From Erwinia pyri (GTDB taxonomy: Bacteria > Pseudomonadota > Gammaproteobacteria > Enterobacterales > Enterobacteriaceae): a stretch of 64,000 nucleotides of DNA. Position numbers and translations under genes: made by a program. Where the stretch lies: positions 1,798,001 to 1,862,000 of the forward strand of contig NZ_CP132353.1 in assembly GCF_030758455.1 (NCBI RefSeq). The letters are read 5' to 3'. The first letter of the stretch is position 1; the number at the start of each line of letters is the position of its first letter. Under the pieces are notes generated by a model. That model did not search any database, was not told the origin of the DNA, and worked only from the letters and a program-made list of their open reading frames with translations. Shown piece after piece: positions 41,304-49,857 of the stretch.

Positions 41304-44081
41304 ATGCCAACACTCACCCCGATCCTGAATCCCCTCACATTACCTAACGGCGCAGTCCTGAAAAATCGTCTGTTAATGGCGCCAATGACCACCTGTACCG
41401 GTTATTACGATGGTACGGTAACCAGCGAACTGGTGGAGTACTACCGTGAACGTGCCGGCAGCATTGGCACGGTGATCGTCGAGTGCTGCTTTATCGACCC
41501 GAAAGGTCCAGCCTTCCCTGGCGCTATCGCCATCGACAGCGATAACAAAATTTCCGGCCTGAGTAAAATTGCGGACGCCATCAAGTCTCAGGGGTCGAAA
41601 GCGATTCTGCAGATCTATCACGGCGGCAGAATGGTTGAGCCTGAGCTGATCGGCGGCAGAAAGCCGGTAGCGCCAAGCGCCATTGCCGCGCCGCGTGAAG
41701 GGGCCACCACGCCGCAGGCGTTGACGGCGGAAGAAGTGGAGGTGATGATCACCAAGTTTGGTGATGCGGTAAACCGCGCCATCAAGGCGGGCTTTGATGG
41801 CGTTGAACTCCACGGCGCCAACACCTATCTGATCCAGCAGTTCTATTCGCCTAATTCCAACCAGCGCGACGACAAATGGGGCGGCAGCCGCGACAACCGC
41901 GCCCGTTTCCCGCTGGAAGTGCTGGAAATTACCCACAAAATGGTCGAGCGGTTTGCCGATGCCTCTTTTATTATCGGCTACCGTTTCTCACCGGAAGAGC
42001 TTGAAGTCCCTGGCATCCGTTTTGACGACACCATGTACCTGCTGGAGAAACTCGCCGCGCGCGGGCTGGACTATGTGCATTTCTCCGTGGGTCAGCTGCT
42101 GCGTCCTTCCATTGTGGACCGGAACGATCCCACCCCACTGATCACCAAATTTATCGCTATGCGTTCTGAGACGCTGGCGAAGATCCCGGTGATTGGCGTG
42201 GGCGGCGTGGTAAATAAATCAGACGCTGAAACCGCGCTGGAGTACGGTTTCGATCTGGTGGCAATAGGCAAAGCTTGCATCGCCTATCCGGACTGGGCTG
42301 ACCGCATCATCAATGAAGATCACCTTGAGCTCTATATTGACAGTCACCGCCGGGAAGAGCTGAAAATCCCGGAGCCGCTGTGGCGCTTCTCGCTGGTGGA
42401 CGCGATGATCCGCGACACCAGCACCACCGGACGGAAATATAAAGCGGGGGTCTATCAGGAGAAAGTCGAGGCGGAAGCGCTGAAGCTGAAAATTGCCGTC
42501 ACCCTTGATACTGACCGTATTACCGATATCTCGCTGGTGCCGGATGCCTCTCTGGACGTGGACTTTACCACCACTTTTGAAAGCCTCCGCACCCGTATCC
42601 TGGTGGCTAACAGCCCGCACGTCGATGCCATAACCGGCGCGACAACCCAGAGTGAAGCGCTGAAAAAAGCGGTGTCACGCGCGCTGGCGACCTCCAGTAA
42701 AGAGCATGTCATTGAAGAGGGCGGTAACCCGCAGGCACCGCAAAATTATGACGTGGTGGTCGTGGGGAGCGGCGGTGCAGGTCTGGCTGCGGCGATTCAG
42801 GCTCATGATGACGGCGCTCGCGTGGTGATCATTGAGAAGATGCCCACTATCGGCGGTAACACCATCAAAGCCTCTGTGGGGATGAACGCGGCTGAAACCC
42901 GCTTCCAGAAGCTGAAAGGCATCGTGGACAGCAAAGAGCTGTTCTATGAAGAGACGCTGAAGGGCGGTAAGTTCAAAAACAACCCGGTGCTGCTGCGTGA
43001 GTTTGTGGAGCTGGCGCCGGAAGCCATTGAGTGGCTGGCCGCGAAAGAGATTGAGCTGAACGATATTACCATCACCGGCGGCATGAGCATCGACAGGACG
43101 CACCGTCCGGCTGACCGCTCAGCGGTAGGGGGCTTCCTGATCAGCGGGCTGGTTAAAAACATCAACAAACGCGATATCGAAGTACTGCTGGAAACCTCAG
43201 TGGCTGAGATCCTGTTTGAAAACGGGGCGGTATCGGGTGTGAAGGTGGTGGATGAGTATAACGACAGCCGTATTCTCAACGCCAAAAGCGTCATCGTCGC
43301 CACCGGCGGCTTCAGCGCCAACCGTGAGATGGTGGTGAAATACCGCCCTGAGCTGGACGGTTTCGTAACCACCAACCATAAAGGCGCCACCGGCAGCGGC
43401 ATCGCCATGTTACAGAAAATTGGTGCCGAAACGGTGGATATGGGCGAGATTCAGATCCACCCAACCGTCGAGCAGACCACCTCCTATCTGATTTCCGAAG
43501 CGATCCGCGGCGGCGGTGCCATCCTGGTCAGCCAGGCGGGTAAACGCTTCTTTAATGAGATGGAGACGCGTGACAAAGTGTCGGCGGAGATTATCGCGCT
43601 GCCGGAAAAAAGCGCCTGGGTACTGTTTGATGAGCAGGTCCGCCTCAACAACAAGGCGGCGGATGAGTATATCGCTAAAGGCTTTGTGGTCAGCGCGCCT
43701 TCTCCTCAGGAGCTGGCGGTGAAGCTGAATATGGATCTGCATGCGTTGCTGGCGACGTTAGAGCGCTACAATCTCTTTGTTGAGAAACAGCATGATGAAG
43801 ATTTTGGCCGTAAAACCGCGCTGCGCCACCCTCTTAAACAGGGGCCGTTCTACGCTATCCGTGTTGCACCCGGCGTGCACCACACCATGGGCGGCGTAAC
43901 CATCAATAGTGATACGGCGGTGCTGGATGCACAGAAACAGGTGATTCCGGGTGCCTGGGCTGCTGGTGAGGTTGTCGGCGGTATCCACGGCGCTAACCGT
44001 ATTGGCGGGAATGCCGTTGCGGATATCATCATCTTCGGTATTCTGGCCGGTAAAAACGCGGCAGCACTTGCCCGCCGCTAG
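41304..44081 (+). CDS. Soluble three-domain NADH:fumarate (or related enoate) reductase
   Basis: 925 residues. Domain 1 (1-365): OYE-like FMN barrel with LLMAPMTTC, the HGANTYLIQQFYSP active-site His/Asn and FDLVAIGKACIAYPD. Domain 2 (about 385-465): FMN_bind, with the ApbE flavinylation motif DAITGAT at residues 441-447. Domain 3 (about 480-920): FAD_binding_2 with VVGSGGAGLAA and the GVHHTMGGV/GEVVGGIHGANRIGGNA signature of soluble fumarate reductases and urocanate reductases. No signal peptide, so cytosolic. The same domain order is known for the Klebsiella NADH:fumarate oxidoreductase. Acrylate-type or urocanate substrates remain possible. ATG 41304 follows GGAG; apbE is next. Confidence 0.87.
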   Translation: MPTLTPILNPLTLPNGAVLKNRLLMAPMTTCTGYYDGTVTSELVEYYRERAGSIGTVIVECCFIDPKGPAFPGAIAIDSDNKISGLSKIADAIKSQGSKAILQIYHGGRMVEPELIGGRKPVAPSAIAAPREGATTPQALTAEEVEVMITKFGDAVNRAIKAGFDGVELHGANTYLIQQFYSPNSNQRDDKWGGSRDNRARFPLEVLEITHKMVERFADASFIIGYRFSPEELEVPGIRFDDTMYLLEKLAARGLDYVHFSVGQLLRPSIVDRNDPTPLITKFIAMRSETLAKIPVIGVGGVVNKSDAETALEYGFDLVAIGKACIAYPDWADRIINEDHLELYIDSHRREELKIPEPLWRFSLVDAMIRDTSTTGRKYKAGVYQEKVEAEALKLKIAVTLDTDRITDISLVPDASLDVDFTTTFESLRTRILVANSPHVDAITGATTQSEALKKAVSRALATSSKEHVIEEGGNPQAPQNYDVVVVGSGGAGLAAAIQAHDDGARVVIIEKMPTIGGNTIKASVGMNAAETRFQKLKGIVDSKELFYEETLKGGKFKNNPVLLREFVELAPEAIEWLAAKEIELNDITITGGMSIDRTHRPADRSAVGGFLISGLVKNINKRDIEVLLETSVAEILFENGAVSGVKVVDEYNDSRILNAKSVIVATGGFSANREMVVKYRPELDGFVTTNHKGATGSGIAMLQKIGAETVDMGEIQIHPTVEQTTSYLISEAIRGGGAILVSQAGKRFFNEMETRDKVSAEIIALPEKSAWVLFDEQVRLNNKAADEYIAKGFVVSAPSPQELAVKLNMDLHALLATLERYNLFVEKQHDEDFGRKTALRHPLKQGPFYAIRVAPGVHHTMGGVTINSDTAVLDAQKQVIPGAWAAGEVVGGIHGANRIGGNAVADIIIFGILAGKNAAALARR

Positions 44082-44089
44082 CGTTGAAC

Positions 44090-44113
44090 AGGAGCCGGAT
44101 CCCTCCGGCTCCT
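44090..44113 (+). other. Intercistronic hairpin, flavoprotein-apbE
   Basis: Perfect 10-bp stem AGGAGCCGGA/TCCGGCTCCT (44090-44099 with 44104-44113), loop TCCC, in the 71-base gap. No T-run follows, so it more likely stabilises the upstream mRNA or lowers apbE expression than terminates. Confidence 0.55.
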
Positions 44114-44152
44114 CTCAGTCAGGGAAGTCGCGCCCGCGACAGGAGAGAGAGC

Positions 44153-45133
44153 ATGTCATCTGACGAACGGGTTTACGCCTACTCCGCCGTGTTAATGGGT
44201 TCACCGATCCTGCTAAAGCTGTTTGAGCATGATGAAGCGCTCGCAGCACGCGTTTTCCGCCTGATCAAACAGTATGAAATCCTGCTAACCGTCAATCGTC
44301 CCGAATCAGAAGTCATGAGTATCAACCATGCTGCGGGCAGGCATCCGGTTAAAGTCAGCCAACCGGTTTTCGATCTGATTGCCTGCGCCCATGCTGCCAG
44401 CCTTTTACCGGACAGCCTCTTTAATTTCACCATTGGCCCGCTGGTAAAGCGCTGGAAAATCGGCTTCAGGGGCGACAGCATTCCGCCTGAGGATGAGATC
44501 CAGGCGCTTCTTCCGCTCACCGATCCCCGTCAGGTTCAGTTGGACAGAGAAGCATGCACGGTGTTTCTGCAGCAGAAGGGCATGGAGATTGACCTGGGCG
44601 CCATTGCTAAAGGCTATATTGCCGATCGGGTGCGGGATTATCTGCAGCGGCAGGGCGTTACGCAGGCGCTGATCAATCTGGGGGGGAATATCCAGACTCT
44701 GGGCAGCTCGCCGGAAGCGGCGGGTTGGGGGATTGGCCTGAAAAAGCCGTTTGCCGCGCCCGAGGCGCTGATTGGCGTGATCAACGTTCGCGGCAAGTCA
44801 GTGGTGACCTCTGGTATTTATGAGCGCTATTTTGAACTGAATGGCCAGCGCTATCACCACATTCTCGATCCCCACAGCGGCTACCCGCTGGATAACGAAC
44901 TGCTCAGCGTTACCGTTATCTCAGAAGACTCCATTGACGGTGACATCTGCACCACGCTGCTGTATGGCATGGGGGTGGAACAGGGCCTTGCTTACCTGGC
45001 TACCCGTCCGGAGCTGGAAGCCATTTTCGTTACCCGGGCACGCCAGGTCATCTGCTCTTCCCAGCGGCTCTGCTCTTTCACGCTGCTGGATAACCAGTTT
45101 CAGCCTCTGCTGGTTACTGACAAAACTGTTTAA
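44153..45133 (+). CDS. apbE: ApbE-family FMN transferase
   Basis: 326 residues. Transfers FMN from FAD to a Thr of FMN_bind domains. Motifs: EIDLGAIAKGYIADRV, ALINLGGNIQTLG, and HHILDPHSGYPLDNE with the metal and flavin site, near residues 155, 185 and 255. No signal peptide or lipobox, so it is a cytosolic form fitting the cytosolic target next door. ATG 44153 follows AGGAGAGAGAGC. Its 3' end overlaps dcuR by 20 bases in convergent orientation. Confidence 0.9.
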   Translation: MSSDERVYAYSAVLMGSPILLKLFEHDEALAARVFRLIKQYEILLTVNRPESEVMSINHAAGRHPVKVSQPVFDLIACAHAASLLPDSLFNFTIGPLVKRWKIGFRGDSIPPEDEIQALLPLTDPRQVQLDREACTVFLQQKGMEIDLGAIAKGYIADRVRDYLQRQGVTQALINLGGNIQTLGSSPEAAGWGIGLKKPFAAPEALIGVINVRGKSVVTSGIYERYFELNGQRYHHILDPHSGYPLDNELLSVTVISEDSIDGDICTTLLYGMGVEQGLAYLATRPELEAIFVTRARQVICSSQRLCSFTLLDNQFQPLLVTDKTV

Positions 45134-45833
45134 GAAGCTGGGCGTGTTCAGCCTGCAAACGGTAACGGTAAACCGGTCTTCCCGTCAGCCCATAGTGCAG
45201 GTTAGTGGAGAGGATTTTCCGCTGCGCCAGCCAGATCAGATATTTACGGCAGGAGACGCGCGATATATTCACCGCAGCGGCGAGATCGTCGGTAGAAAAT
45301 TCCATCTCCGGGTGTGCGTCAATCCACAGACAAAGCGTGCGCAGGGTCTGAGGCGTTAAGCCTTTGGGCAGGCGGTGCGCATCACTCATATCCGGCAGGT
45401 TGCCATGCAGCAGCGCGTCCACATCCTCCTGCTTGTACCAGCTGTGCGTCTCTTTCAGCGTCTTTTTATGCTGCCAGCCGGTCAGCGCCTCCTCAAAACG
45501 GGCAAACTGAAACGGCTTAATCAGGTAATCCACCACGCCGTAGTGCAGAGATTGCTGAATGGTCTGCGCATCCGCCGCTGAAGAGATGACGATCACATCG
45601 ATGCTGCGCTTCGCGGCGCGAACTTCCGGCAGCAGATCGAGCCCGTTCTCCTGCTGCATATAGATATCCAGCAGGATCAGGTCGATATGCAGATCGCTGT
45701 GCAGCACCATCTCTCTGGCCTGTTTCAGCGTGGAGGCCACGCCGCAGCAGGAGAAACCCGGGATCTGCCCGATGTAGCAGCGGTTGAGTTCGGCCACCAT
45801 CGCATCATCATCGACCACTAAAACATTTAACAT
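45114..45833 (-). CDS. dcuR: DcuR, C4-dicarboxylate response regulator
   Basis: 239 residues, the E. coli DcuR length, and very similar over the whole chain: receiver with NVLVVDDDAMVAELN, phosphoacceptor aspartate in LILLDIYMQ, YLIKPFQ; C-terminal helix-turn-helix (FSTDDLAAAVNISRVSCRKYLIWL). Phosphorylated by DcuS in response to C4-dicarboxylates or citrate. Its start overlaps the dcuS end by 7 bases. In E. coli dcuSR neighbour dcuB-fumB; here the fumarate genes are the likely targets. Confidence 0.92.
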   Translation of the reverse strand: MLNVLVVDDDAMVAELNRCYIGQIPGFSCCGVASTLKQAREMVLHSDLHIDLILLDIYMQQENGLDLLPEVRAAKRSIDVIVISSAADAQTIQQSLHYGVVDYLIKPFQFARFEEALTGWQHKKTLKETHSWYKQEDVDALLHGNLPDMSDAHRLPKGLTPQTLRTLCLWIDAHPEMEFSTDDLAAAVNISRVSCRKYLIWLAQRKILSTNLHYGLTGRPVYRYRLQAEHAQLLKQFCQ

Positions 45834-47470
45834 GCGTTCTCTTCTCCTCCATCCCAGGGAAGCTGGACTAAAAATTGGGTATAAACCCCGGGGTCGGACT
45901 CTACAATAATTTCGCCGCCAAGGCTCAGGGTTTGCTGCTTAGAGAGGAATAAACCCACTCCGCGCTGCTCGCCTTTGGAGGAAAACCCTTTTTCAAAGAT
46001 GGCGTCAAGCTGGTCGGGCGGGATCCCCGGCCCGTCATCGCTTACTTCGCAGGTCAGCCAGCCCTGCTGATAGTGCAGCAAAACGCTGACCTCACCCTCC
46101 GGCTGCTGGCTCAGGGCATCAAACGCATTCTCAATAAGATTTCCCAGCACGGTAATCAGAACCGACACCTGTTGCTCGCTTCCCCTGTCCGGCAGGAAAC
46201 TGTCTTCATTGATGACCAGATGCAGTCCCCGATCGGAAGCGCTGTTAAGTTTACTTAATAAGAAACCCGCTATCACCGGGGACTTTATTTTTCGCAACAG
46301 CGATCCGATTTCAGTCTGATAGTTGTTGGCGGTTTTCAGGATGTATGCTTCAAGCTGCGCGTAACTTTTCATGTGCAACAGGCCCAGAATAACATGCAGT
46401 TTGTTCATAAATTCATGGGATTGCTGGCGCAGCGTATCAACATAGTTGACCATCCCGCTCAGGCGCTGGGTAAGGCGGGTCACCTCCGTTTTATCCCTGA
46501 AGGTACAGATCGCGCCGATAATTTTGCCTTTACTGCTGACCGGCATGGTATTGATTAACAGATCGCGCCCGCGAAAGTGGATCTCTTCATCACGCTGGGG
46601 CTTGCCGCTGCTCAATACGGCGCGCAGGATAGCGATCAGCGGGCCGGAAGCTTCCAGATTGCGAACGATCTCGTTTTCTGATGCCTGCGGCATACCGGTT
46701 TCACGGAACAGCTTGCGGGCGGCATGATTAATCAGCGTCACCTGCGCGTTGAGATCTACGGCAACGACGCCCTCTTTAATCGCATACAGCATCGCCTGGC
46801 GTTGTTCAAACAGTGCAGAGATCTCATAAGGCTCCAGGCCAAACAGAATTCTGCGGGAGGCTCTGACCAGCCAGAAGGTGCCTGCTGCGCCAACCAGGCT
46901 GCCGAACAGCGCCGTCCAGAGGATATTCCAGCGGCTCTGATTGATCTGCGCATTCACTTCACTCAGCGAGATCCCGATCACCACTACGCCGATCTGTCGG
47001 TGTTGCGGGTCGTAAACCGGGGTGAAGACGCGCAGGGCTTTCGCCAGCTGGCCCTGGTTGACGGAGACGTTCTCTTTACCCAGCAGGGCAGGGCGCAGAT
47101 CCTGGCCGATAAAATGCTGGTTAATGGCTTCCCTGACCGGATGTGAATAGCGCATGCCCTCCATATTGGTCACCACCACGTAGAGCAGATCGTTGCTCTT
47201 CTGTACCTGTGAGGCGATCGGCTGGATCAGGTTGCGGTCCGCAGGCAACAGCAGGGCGCGCTGGATATCCGGAGAGTTCGCCAGCGTGCGGGCCACCGCC
47301 AGTGCTTTATGCTGAACGCTTTCCCGCGTCACGCTGGAGATCTGCAGGAAATAGAAAAAATGCACCACCACCAGCACCGCTACGATCACTGTACTCACCA
47401 TCAGGCTGACGGAGGTGGTGAGTTTCAGCGGACGTTTCCGCGCCGGTGGCAGCAAGCTGGGGTCACTCAT
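45827..47470 (-). CDS. dcuS: DcuS, C4-dicarboxylate sensor histidine kinase
   Basis: 547 residues. TM1 about 20-43, periplasmic PDC/sCache sensor 45-180 with the ligand-site segment MRYSHPVR and the AKALRVFTPVYD strand, TM2 about 183-203, cytoplasmic PAS 220-325, the phosphoacceptor in RQQSHEFMNKLHVILGLLHM, and an ATPase with NLIENAFDAL and DDGPGIPP. Very close to E. coli DcuS (543). In E. coli DcuS forms sensor complexes with DctA or DcuB; here the antiporter may play such a part (inference). Start at 47470 follows AAGGAG. Confidence 0.92.
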   Translation of the reverse strand: MSDPSLLPPARKRPLKLTTSVSLMVSTVIVAVLVVVHFFYFLQISSVTRESVQHKALAVARTLANSPDIQRALLLPADRNLIQPIASQVQKSNDLLYVVVTNMEGMRYSHPVREAINQHFIGQDLRPALLGKENVSVNQGQLAKALRVFTPVYDPQHRQIGVVVIGISLSEVNAQINQSRWNILWTALFGSLVGAAGTFWLVRASRRILFGLEPYEISALFEQRQAMLYAIKEGVVAVDLNAQVTLINHAARKLFRETGMPQASENEIVRNLEASGPLIAILRAVLSSGKPQRDEEIHFRGRDLLINTMPVSSKGKIIGAICTFRDKTEVTRLTQRLSGMVNYVDTLRQQSHEFMNKLHVILGLLHMKSYAQLEAYILKTANNYQTEIGSLLRKIKSPVIAGFLLSKLNSASDRGLHLVINEDSFLPDRGSEQQVSVLITVLGNLIENAFDALSQQPEGEVSVLLHYQQGWLTCEVSDDGPGIPPDQLDAIFEKGFSSKGEQRGVGLFLSKQQTLSLGGEIIVESDPGVYTQFLVQLPWDGGEENAC

Positions 47471-47701
47471 GGAGGCTCCTTAACGATAAAAAGGAGTCCT
47501 GAATGGTGTTCCAGCCTGACTCCGTGGCGCTAATATAGCGTGAAGCATCAACCCAGGTGATGATTTTCCATCTGATTTCCTTCTCTTATGCATCGCCCTG
47601 ATCGTACCGGGCATAAACAGGCTTGCGGCATGCAATGCCCACATGCCGATCCTGGCAGCCTGCGCCTGATGCTTTTCCGATCAACTTTTTCACGCAACCT
47701 G

Positions 47702-48937
47702 TCAGTCGCGTTTGATTACCCAGCGGGCAAGCTTGCCAACGGACATGCCCTGAACAAGCACCGAGAACACCACAACAAGATAAGTCAGGGAAACCACGGT
47801 ATCGCGGGCCTCACCGGCAGGAAGTGAAAGCGCCAGCGCCACAGAAATGCCGCCCCGCAGCCCGCCCCAGGTCAGTATCGCCCAGGAGCCTTTTGGTAAC
47901 CGGAACAGATTAGTAAACAACGCAACAGGCAGGCCCACCGTGAGCAACCGTGCCGCAAGCGTGAGAATAATAACCACGGATGCAACGCCCAGCAGCGTAT
48001 GGGTGAAATGAAGTAATATCACCTCAAGCCCGATTAACACAAACAGCACCGCATTGAGTATCTCGTCAATAAGCTCCCAAAACATATCTACATGCCGCTC
48101 TGTCTCCTCTGACATGGCGTGCGAACGCCCCTGATTGCCGATAATCAGCCCCATGACCACCATCGCCAGTGGCCCGGACACCTCAAGGTGTGTTGCCAGC
48201 GCATAGCCGCCCAGTACCGCGGCGAGGGTGAGCATCACCTCTTCCTGATAGCTGTCGATGCTTTTCAGCATTAAATAGATAACGTAACCGATCAGGGCGC
48301 CCAGCAACGCACCACCGCCCGCCTCCCTCAACAGCAGAAGAGCCCCCTCCGCTACGGTGGGGACGTCCCCATTTCCCAGCGTGATGAAAATCAGCGAAAA
48401 CAGGACAACGCTCACCCCATCATTAAAAAGTGACTCCCCTGACATCACGAGTTCAACATTTTTTGGCGCACCGGCCGACTGCAGAATGCCTATCACGGCA
48501 ATCGGGTCGGTAGGGGAGATCAACGCACCGAAGATCAGACAATAAGCGAGAGGCAGCTGCAGCCCGCTGAGCGACAGAATTCCCCATAAAGAGAGACCAA
48601 TGATGACAGTAGAGAGTGCCGTCCCCAGGAACGCCAGAGAAGCCACCTGCCACCGGTAAGCCCGTAGCTGTTTGAGGTCCACATGCAGAGCACCTGCAAA
48701 CAGCAGGAGTGACAGCATTCCCTGCATCAGCAGTTCTGAAAAATCTATAGATTCAACCAGAGAGTGCTCAAGTTCGCTTAAGACAGGAAAGCCCAGCTTA
48801 TCGGCGAACATATTCAGCAGCGAAATGATCAAGGCAATGACCATGACGCCTATAGCAGGGGGAAGCCCGACGTAACGCCTGTTCAGGTAAGCCAGTAGCG
48901 CAGTAATAGACAAAAAAATTGCTGCAATATTCAGCAT
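47702..48937 (-). CDS. CPA1-family Na+(K+)/H+ antiporter
   Basis: 411 residues with about 12 membrane segments. CPA1 ion-site motifs are present: ISPTDPIAV (about 145), GESLFNDGVSVVLF (about 170), and TWGGLRGGISVALALSLP (about 360). Short C-terminus without the cytosolic regulatory tail of longer family members. Exports Na+ or K+ in exchange for protons. ATG 48937, with GGAG upstream, is preferred over a 9-codon longer frame. Confidence 0.88.
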   Translation of the reverse strand: MLNIAAIFLSITALLAYLNRRYVGLPPAIGVMVIALIISLLNMFADKLGFPVLSELEHSLVESIDFSELLMQGMLSLLLFAGALHVDLKQLRAYRWQVASLAFLGTALSTVIIGLSLWGILSLSGLQLPLAYCLIFGALISPTDPIAVIGILQSAGAPKNVELVMSGESLFNDGVSVVLFSLIFITLGNGDVPTVAEGALLLLREAGGGALLGALIGYVIYLMLKSIDSYQEEVMLTLAAVLGGYALATHLEVSGPLAMVVMGLIIGNQGRSHAMSEETERHVDMFWELIDEILNAVLFVLIGLEVILLHFTHTLLGVASVVIILTLAARLLTVGLPVALFTNLFRLPKGSWAILTWGGLRGGISVALALSLPAGEARDTVVSLTYLVVVFSVLVQGMSVGKLARWVIKRD

Positions 48938-49194
48938 GGTAATCTTTCTCCAGTCTGGAAGCATGTTGGAGACAAGGCATCAAGCCTCTGTCTGCAAAGT
49001 AAATATAGTCGGGAAAGAGGGACAGACAGCGACGTTAGCTTGCGGTAGCTCGGACGTTACATTTTGAAATACTACGGAATGGAGTTATTCAGGCTGCTGC
49101 CGATGTTTAAGAGAGCGTCAGCGGGAGGATCGCGGCCAGCCAACACCAGGGCAGACACGCCGTTCCCCCGCACAGACGTTCATGATCCTTTCAA

Positions 49195-49740
49195 CTAATT
49201 GCTTCCTGTTTCTGAGCGAACCTGTTTTATATTTAAATCAGAAAGCGCCGAGCCGTTTTTGCCTGGGGAGGATTTAACCACACTGAAGCTGCCGTCGGTT
49301 TCCAGCACGACCGCTTCGACCTCTTCCAGCGCATCAAGCCCACCAGCCCGAACGGCTGAACGAATTTCATCCTGGGTAACCCGAGAGGCTTTCATCGCCT
49401 GCTCAAGAAACTTGCCCTGAAAAAGCAACAGCGCGGGCTCACCGGTGACCAGCCTGCGCACCCATCCAGCCCTGACGCTTGTCCAGGTAACGCCATACTG
49501 CAGCGCAATCAGTAGGGCAAATGCCAGCGTACCCTGTACAAGAGAGACATCACGATTCAGTAAAATGGTAGCGAAGGTTGACCCTAATGCTACTGTTATC
49601 ACCAGATCAAAAGCGTTCATTTTAGAAAGCGTACGTCGCCCTGACAGCCGCAACAGTATAATGAGATTGATATACGCCAGGACGCCAATAACCAGTGTAC
49701 GGATAAGAACAGCGCCATCGCTGAAAAACATACCTTCCAT
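49195..49740 (-). CDS. DUF421 (YetF-family) membrane protein
   Basis: 181 residues. Three membrane segments (about 10-30, 45-60, 65-82) followed by a cytosolic alpha/beta domain; LLRLSGRRTLSKMNAFDLVITVALGS (read in parts) and GEPALLLFQGKF are diagnostic of the family. Function unknown; Bacillus members affect spore or envelope properties. Upstream is the DUF2254 gene, downstream the antiporter, all on one strand with sizeable gaps. Confidence 0.85.
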   Translation of the reverse strand: MEGMFFSDGAVLIRTLVIGVLAYINLIILLRLSGRRTLSKMNAFDLVITVALGSTFATILLNRDVSLVQGTLAFALLIALQYGVTWTSVRAGWVRRLVTGEPALLLFQGKFLEQAMKASRVTQDEIRSAVRAGGLDALEEVEAVVLETDGSFSVVKSSPGKNGSALSDLNIKQVRSETGSN

Positions 49741-49857
49741 CTTTTCCTCCGTTAACGTTACAGATAAACAAGAACCTGGCAGAAAACAGAGTATAAGAGC
49801 CTTTTGCTAATATGACCGGGTTGCAGAGCCGGGTATTCGTCATATGACCTGTTTCTC

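Noticed and set aside
47471..47701. Search for a promoter or RNA gene between dcuS and the antiporter
   Set aside because: Only short imperfect repeats (GCATGC-type) were seen; nothing matched a known element.
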